NCBI GenBank assembly: GCA_907163375.1
Contig: CAJQUW010016939.1
Coordinates: 134,001 to 198,000, forward strand
Direction: 5' to 3'
DNA length: 64,000 nucleotides
Source: Prostheceraeus crozeri
Lineage: Eukaryota > Platyhelminthes > Polycladida > Euryleptidae
Both the position numbers and the translations under genes were made by a program. Position 1 is the first letter of the stretch. Every line of letters begins with the position of its first letter. Below the pieces are notes generated by a model. That model was not told the origin of the DNA. It worked only from the letters and a program-made list of their open reading frames with translations, and made no database searches. Positions 58,254 to 64,000 of the stretch are shown in pieces.

Positions 58254-58889
58254 AACGACGTTGCCAAGATATCCTTGTGCCTAATTAAATAGCTCAATTT
58301 TATAGTAGATTTCCTACCAGTACATGACCTTGGAAACTGGCACTTTAGAAATTAGAGGATAATCGACCAACTAGCGTTATAAAGTGTTCACTAATGCTAA
58401 TTACATCGTGATCTTCTTCTTAAAATCCATCTAAGGTAGTACGGCTGAAATGCACAAAAGCATTTTGAGCTCATCATTTGAGAGAGGCGTTGTTGATTCC
58501 TTAACAATATGTTAAAGAAATGAGTGATACCGAAATTCTACTTAGGTTTCATGAGCGTTCTTTTTCAAAAAGGGAATTTGTTGCCATATGACAGCAATGT
58601 CAAGGAAAAAACTTGCACATGGCTTCAAACATAAACATAAAATCGAAATAATGATGGTTCTGTCGAGTTACACTTGAGATGTATATATTTCGTAGATACC
58701 AGAGACTACTTGAATTCAAGTTTTTAATTAACTGTCGTTTTAATGGACTTCGACATGTACTTGTAATATTGTAGTTATGTTTGTCTAAAATCGGTTTTAT
58801 GTTTGCGTTAATTGTTTTGTGCTATGGTAGTGACCAGGGTGTGGAACTCCTCGAATCATGCGTTCAGAATCCTGCTTTTTCATTTGCAG

Positions 58890-58950
58890 CAACCTATGGA
58901 GATTCGAATCCCAGCAAATCAAGGAATCGCTGGTTTTGTTGCAACTGGAG
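58890..58950 (+). CDS. PDE2-type phosphodiesterase exon, GAF-B core
   Basis: A 61-bp exon (phase 0 in, phase 1 out) with acceptor TTTTTCATTTGCAG and donor GGAG|GTGAGT. The peptide QPMEIRIPANQGIAGFV then ATG matches PDE2A YEIRIPADQGIAGHVATTG. The IA of QGIAG contacts cGMP in the mouse structure and is preserved. The second threonine of VATTG is glycine here (VATGG, the last codon completed in the next exon). Confidence 0.96.
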
Positions 58951-61547
58951 GTGAGTCAGATATTCTATCCTTCAATTATTACTTGATGAACAATAATGAC
59001 AAAGACAGAGAAATTTCCCAATTTCAAACTCATTATTTATTTAATTTCTCTCAGGATTATTTGTCTTCTCAATGTGGTCATTTCTCCCCAATTTCGAGCC
59101 CAATGACCATAATGCCCGTCATCACTTCTTATAAATTCTAGGACTCCGGCTCCACTTAACGTTTCTCATGAAAGGCTGTCGGAATCGAAAGTTCATGTGC
59201 TCTACTTGTCAACTGTCACATAGGAGAACATGATGTTCTACTATCTCTTCTTGATATGCCCAGTGGTCATGATCTTCCTCTGTTTACTGTTTCTGTTGCA
59301 TGATAAGTGCGTGATATCTACCGGTGATCACTTCTTCAGTTCAGTCTCTGCATCACCTGTTTTCTGCAGATGTCTATCATGTTATGATACTTGCCTCCTT
59401 GTTATGACTGATTTACTTACATTATATATCCTCGTGATTTGGCACCCTCTGAATATAACTTCAGGATTTCTGCTACACAAGCAAAAGCCTACTATTGAGT
59501 GTCCGGGGACGAGATGGCCTATTCGACCATTGATGTACTAATAGGATACGTACTAATAATTTGCTAATATGGCATCATTGATTCCAACATCATTAGAATG
59601 GCTACAACATCCACAAACAGTGGCGCTCACACAGGCTGAACAGCACTATCCAAGGGTGGCAGCTACTCCATGTGGTCCCACCGCTCAACTCATCTCCGTG
59701 GGCACGAAAACGGCATAAACGGATGCACCATACAGGACGGAACTCCGTGAGCTATCATGCTTATCCACAACATCAACAAACAGCATGCCGCATAGCACAA
59801 AGAAAGGCCAAAGAGGATAATTCATCTAATTGCAGGATGTGCAAGATCGATGTAAGTGAGGATGTCAGAATCAGAATTGAGCTCCTGTAGGATTCCCGGA
59901 CCAAAAAGCGGAATAAATTACACATTAAAGTTTTTGGTTTTGCAAATGCAACGGGTACCGGCTCGTCTACGATTGGTTCCAAGCCTGAATTATGCTACAT
60001 GCTCGCATGTCTTAGTTTCACAACTGAGCAGCTGCATCCACAGAATTAGATTGTTTAAGCGTATCACTTTGCTAGAAGTGCAAACTGATTCAAAACGATG
60101 GCACATGTAGGAATTTACTAAGTGGGCAAAAAGAAATTTGCAATACCTTGCAGACGTAGAAAAATAGTCGTGCGTCGCTTGCGGATTGCTGTGAATTCCT
60201 TCAAAATGCTCGACCGCCATGATTCCTTCAGATTCGAAGAATTCAGATCATTGCGCAAAAGTTTCCTCGATAATGTTGGTCCTTCCAATCATTGTTAAAA
60301 ACAGTTAGCAGGCGCACGAAAAAAACGTTCACAAACTTTTCTGCAGAACTTGACATCGACTGTGTCTCTTTGTTGTGTGATCTGGTTGATAACAGTCACT
60401 GAAACTTCGCATAATTTGGCGTGTTGACTGTTGAACTGGCTGGTCATTGTTCCATTGCTGTGGTACGAGTATCATGTCAGCAGATTGTGCCATTTCATTA
60501 ACGTTACATGTTCCAATGCTTCCTTTCTAGTCAAACAGAAGAAGAGACGACCTGTCTAATTCTGTGGCTACATCACTTTTTGGTTTGTTCTTTTTCATTG
60601 ATGTTAAGTAGTTTTCACTTGCAAATTCATACGAAGTTTGGCTGTTTCCATCCTTTTTCTAAATTTCACTTTCATGGTCTATTTCCTTACGTCATACAAC
60701 TTCGGATGAATCTGCACAACACTTTTTCCTTCATTTTTTGAGCAACCTCTTTTGAAGTGATGAATGTAGACAACTTATGGAATGTCTTGCATCGAAAAGT
60801 ATACATTTATATTACTGTATTATAAAGAAAATTTTGATGCCTATTGGATATCATTCAAATGTATAAAATTAGTAATAATTAGTAATCTATTGAGTAATCT
60901 AGCATTGTCAACACCTAACATAGAACATTTTCAAATATGAAATTCGCAGCAACGATGCAGAATGCTCGTATCTTTCATGATAGCTCAGTAGAATCTAACG
61001 ATTTTGTCTCTCACGTCTTCGGTGATTGAGTCAATGTTTACTCTTCTTGCTGTTTACCTCCTATATATTGTGCGTATGGCAATGTGTTTTTGAGTTAGTA
61101 ATCTCTGCTTTTAGTTCACTTTCGTAAACAAGTTATTCCAATATTTGGATATTCAATTTCTGCAGGAGATGATTCTGTGATGCCTATTGCTTAGGTTCGT
61201 TTCTATCTACCAACACTCTATTTATAAGTAAGAACCATTTTTAAAAGTTTCCACATTTTAATATTCGTTGAAAACATTTGACTTTAGATTTGCAGATAAT
61301 TGTATCAATCTCGTCCGATTTTCAAGTACACGACCTAAGAAGCACTCGAAAATGAAAGAAATGGAACCGAGGAAACCCATACTCATATTTGAGATGAATC
61401 TATGGAACCAACATTCCTCAACTTTTATCATGGTGCACCCTAGAAGAAAAATGTAGTCGACAATTTACTCCAAATGCTTACTGCAAATCGTTCAATCAAA
61501 TGTTTATTCTCTATTAAACCATCATGGCTATCAATTTTTCCAGTTAG

Positions 61548-61645
61548 ATAAGTAGTAGTTTGTGTCAGGCTTAGAGAATGTAGTGTGAAAAAAGGGTCAT
61601 TTGGGATTTTCCGGAAATGAAGTGTCGCCGGAATCCCATGCATGA
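61548..61645 (+). repeat. Dispersed repeat, copy 2 (pair at 49638)
   Basis: It shares TCAGGCTTAGAG and GGGATTTTCCGGAAATG, then GCCGGAATC, with 49638-49745. No coding content is seen. Confidence 0.7.
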
Positions 61646-62338
61646 TTTGTGATATTGTTTGGCATTGTTGCTATTATTGTGCTCTCAACATATAACTTTG
61701 GAGATTTCCTGACAACTTCGATCAGACGGTCACAAGAAGAAAGACAGCTAGAATGTTCACGAGTGACTTCGCAGTCTATGCTTAATATGAAAATGGTTGA
61801 ATGTATCCTAACCATAGAGAATCCCAACTGGTTTTATTTTGCGTACGAACAGTGGCGGAGAGAGTTGAATGTGTGGGCGACTATGCGAGTCAAGTGCTGA
61901 CGATGAATGGCGAGGGATTTCCTTCGCCTCTTGACTTCAACGTCACATGTGCATCCGCAATGCGAGCGACTATGAACCGGTCGAAGGGATTCCTTGTACG
62001 CCCGCTTTGCCGGGGCACCACTTCTTGTTTTTCCTTGCACCTGTGAATGCAACATTCACACGGATTGAAGACAAAGCTACCGTCGATTTCTTTATGAGAC
62101 ACGCTGAAAAGAAATCAAAATCAACATATGCAATTTTGCATACAAAAATGAAGCAGTAAATTCTATATGCCAGGAACAGGGCGCATGCAAATGTCTTTTC
62201 GACCTCGTTAGAGAAGCATTGAATAATGTATTCGATTCTCAGAGATCGCGTGGACGCAGTTGCTATTGTTGGAATTGATGAATTTAGCAAGTTGTAATTT
62301 TTAACAATTTCGCTATCAATAGTTGCATCACTGCATTG

Positions 62339-63045
62339 CAGGGATGCGGAGTCCCATCATTTTGATAGGACTCCGACTCGGACTCCGGGTGGCCAATATA
62401 TAAAGCCTAGTTTTTGAAAAATTAAGTGGTAACCTACATCATAGATCATTATAGGCTTACCTGAACCTATTTTTAGGGATCATTGCTGTATCAATTATCA
62501 ATCATTTTCGATGAAAGTTGATCAAACGTCGGTTTTAGTTGAATGCATACGACTGGGCTCCTCCCATCTGCTTGATGTGTGCTTCACACAGTTTTTCTCC
62601 AGTCTCTACCAGGCAAGAAATCCCCATCCTTCTCAAAAAAATATGAGTACTCTTTCAATTTTAATATGCGCTTTAGAGGACCCATCACACACGATTAACG
62701 TGAGGGTAAGAGGATAACGTTCTCTGTTTGACTAGTATTTCATTTTTGTCTCTGATGTGACCTTTAGCGCATAGGTGTGATCGAGGCTAGGAAGGCTTGT
62801 CTTCTCTACTGAATCAGCGAGTGAAAAGACAATCCTTTTTTCACTATCACGGGTCATTCCCTCAACTATTACAAGCGTTGCATGCACTGCTGTCTCTGTA
62901 CTTTTGTTTGACGGAGAAAGTTGACATCAAGAGAGTGACAGCTATGCATGAGGATAAATAATTTGTTTGTATTATATTTCGGGTCTAGTTATAGGCCGGA
63001 GTCTGGAGTCCTATCAGATGATAGGACTCCGACTCCGCATCCCTG
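62339..63045. mobile_element. hAT-like non-autonomous transposon (707 bp)
   Basis: The ends CAGGGATGCGGAGTC and GACTCCGCATCCCTG are perfect inverted repeats. The flanks CTGCATTG at 62331-62338 and 63046-63053 are an exact 8-bp target duplication. Subterminal GATAGGACTCCGACTC recurs at both ends. No transposase is present. An exact target duplication suggests a younger insertion than the element at 14928. Confidence 0.9.
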
Positions 63046-63509
63046 CTGCATTGTTGTAATTTGTCAAGACATTAAGTATTATTTTACAATTACTTAATTA
63101 ATTATTTTCTGTCCTGATGATTCCGTTCCCTCGACAGAGCGAAGCGCAAAATTTGTGAGTTATAACATCCTACCTAATTGCATTTGATTTTGCTCCTTCG
63201 TTTTGAGATGTGAGTGGCAATAAGTATTTTCACCAAGGACAATAAAGGTCACATAACAACTTGTGTATTACTGTATACCATTGAAACTTGTATGACACTC
63301 ATGCACTTTCGGTGAATTCGCAAGAAATCGACGTATAACCTTCTGTGACATTATTTCATGTCACCATGGCCATTAAGAACTGCTGTTTGATATTTAACAA
63401 GAAGAACATTAATGTGAAATTCATCTTATGTAATTATAAGTGTTCCTATGTAATCAACAAATATTTTCATTTATTCTACTTATTCAACATTCGTGATGCG
63501 TTCTTTTAG

Positions 63510-63591
63510 GAGAAATGTTGAACATCATCGACGCATATTCTCATCCGTTATTCTATCGAGGAGTGGACGAAGAAACTGGTTTTCGGACAAG
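63510..63591 (+). CDS. PDE2-type phosphodiesterase exon, GAF-B lid region
   Basis: An 82-bp exon (phase 1 in, phase 2 out) with acceptor TGCGTTCTTTTAG and donor CAAG|GTGAGT. The peptide [17 protein letters not shown] then [10 protein letters not shown] matches PDE2[30 protein letters not shown]. The tyrosine of LFYR, the aspartate of GVD and the threonine of TGF are cGMP contacts in mouse GAF-B and all are kept. The next exon (RNILCFPI and onward) is beyond the window. Confidence 0.97.
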
Positions 63592-64000
63592 GTGAGTCAA
63601 CCTTGAACAACATAATTAACTAATGAACAACAGTTATTGTGAAAATTCTTTAAATGTGTTTATTTTTTACCACTCCGTGGCACTGGGGATCTGTGTATAA
63701 TATTTCGGTCTCGAGGTTGAATCCACCCTCCAACACCATGAGAAATTGACAAGATCGGATTCTATGAAAATACAATGTATCAAAATATCAAATGACTACT
63801 TCCCATGCATGTGACATTATTGCATGCTATCATTCCACTTAAATCTCCTTTCAAGAGTAGCCTGCAATTTTATCTGTAGCTTCCACAACTAAGTTTGACG
63901 TGACGTTTGACCGTACGTAATACACAGCATTTATTCTAAAATTGATCGAGGATAATTGATCTTTTAATGCGTCACCACTGTACATTAGGAAAGCATCAAT
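63592..64000. other. Start of next intron
   Basis: AT-rich sequence following the donor at 63592. No exon or repeat is recognised before the window ends. Confidence 0.7.

Larger units (their letters stand above)
44224..58889. other. Intron (14,666 bp)
   Basis: The intron contains a LINE fragment (49470-49600), a dispersed repeat (49638-49745), two large fold-back repeats (51244-51970 and 52412-53177) and an unassigned 143-residue open frame (57822-58253). A short AAATG array lies at 48413-48430, and two to three copies of ATCATTTTTTAAAGT lie at 57140-57175. In 44224-49469, 49746-51243 and 53187-57821 I see nothing else recognisable. Confidence 0.7.
58951..63509. other. Intron (4,559 bp)
   Basis: The intron holds a hAT-like element (62339-63045), the second copy of a dispersed repeat (61548-61645), and a short CTAGGACTCCGGCTCC scrap near 59140 resembling the hAT-like family. 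In 59170-61547 I see no gene. Confidence 0.7.

Noticed and set aside
1-64000. A CRISPR array, operon or multi-gene defence or biosynthetic system
   Set aside because: The window is intron-rich animal DNA with one recognisable host gene. No regularly spaced repeats with unique spacers or clustered co-oriented coding frames were found.

Overview
The window is intron-rich animal nuclear DNA, AT-rich, with no bacterial features. The only host gene I can recognise is on the + strand and runs off the right end, and possibly the left end too. It is a cyclic-nucleotide phosphodiesterase of the PDE2 (cGMP-stimulated) type. Ten small exons (42-140 bp), joined by compatible phases, encode about 270 residues. 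They run from the first strand of the GAF-A domain, through the linker helix, into GAF-B as far as the TGFRT segment. The rest of GAF-B and the HD-type catalytic domain lie beyond position 64000. The exons are 3522-3596, 5659-5700, 8063-8131, 25008-25147, 34700-34811, 36419-36522, 44001-44085, 44179-44223 (possibly a cassette), 58890-58950 and 63510-63591. A weaker candidate precedes them at 1997-2045. Gene identity rests on alignment, from memory, to vertebrate PDE2A.

The introns (93 bp to 16.9 kb) make up nearly all of the window and are full of mobile-element remains. These include one nearly full-length CR1/L2-like LINE (about 19950-23930) with an intact ORF1 and a broken ORF2. There are at least six truncated LINE fragments: 1-905, 4068-4330, 6258-6860, 25436-25760, 27400-29465 and 49470-49600. 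A 1.5-kb mariner (38228-39736) carries an odd internal duplication. I also see a Tc1-like relic (9161-10482), a hAT relic with a transposase tail (14928-16718), two hAT-like non-autonomous elements with 8-bp target duplications (28289-29256, nested inside a LINE, and 62339-63045), and a Tigger/pogo-like MITE (25231-25407). An unclassified TIR element lies at 42142-43247.

Four long inverted repeats lie in the introns: 13928-14130, 29943-30112, 51244-51970 and 52412-53177. In one pre-mRNA they would fold into long hairpins. A degenerate GC-rich 36-bp minisatellite sits at 18640-18880. The palindrome TAGGCCTA occurs eight times.

The organism is probably a marine invertebrate: it has PDE2, long introns, CR1-like LINEs, mariner and hAT elements. 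The species cannot be named from this window. I found no operon, CRISPR array, toxin system or other new multi-gene system. The most interesting signals are the possible cassette exon in GAF-B, the near-perfect intronic hairpins, the self-duplicated mariner, and the tRNA-like sequence abutting the LINE ORF1 start.
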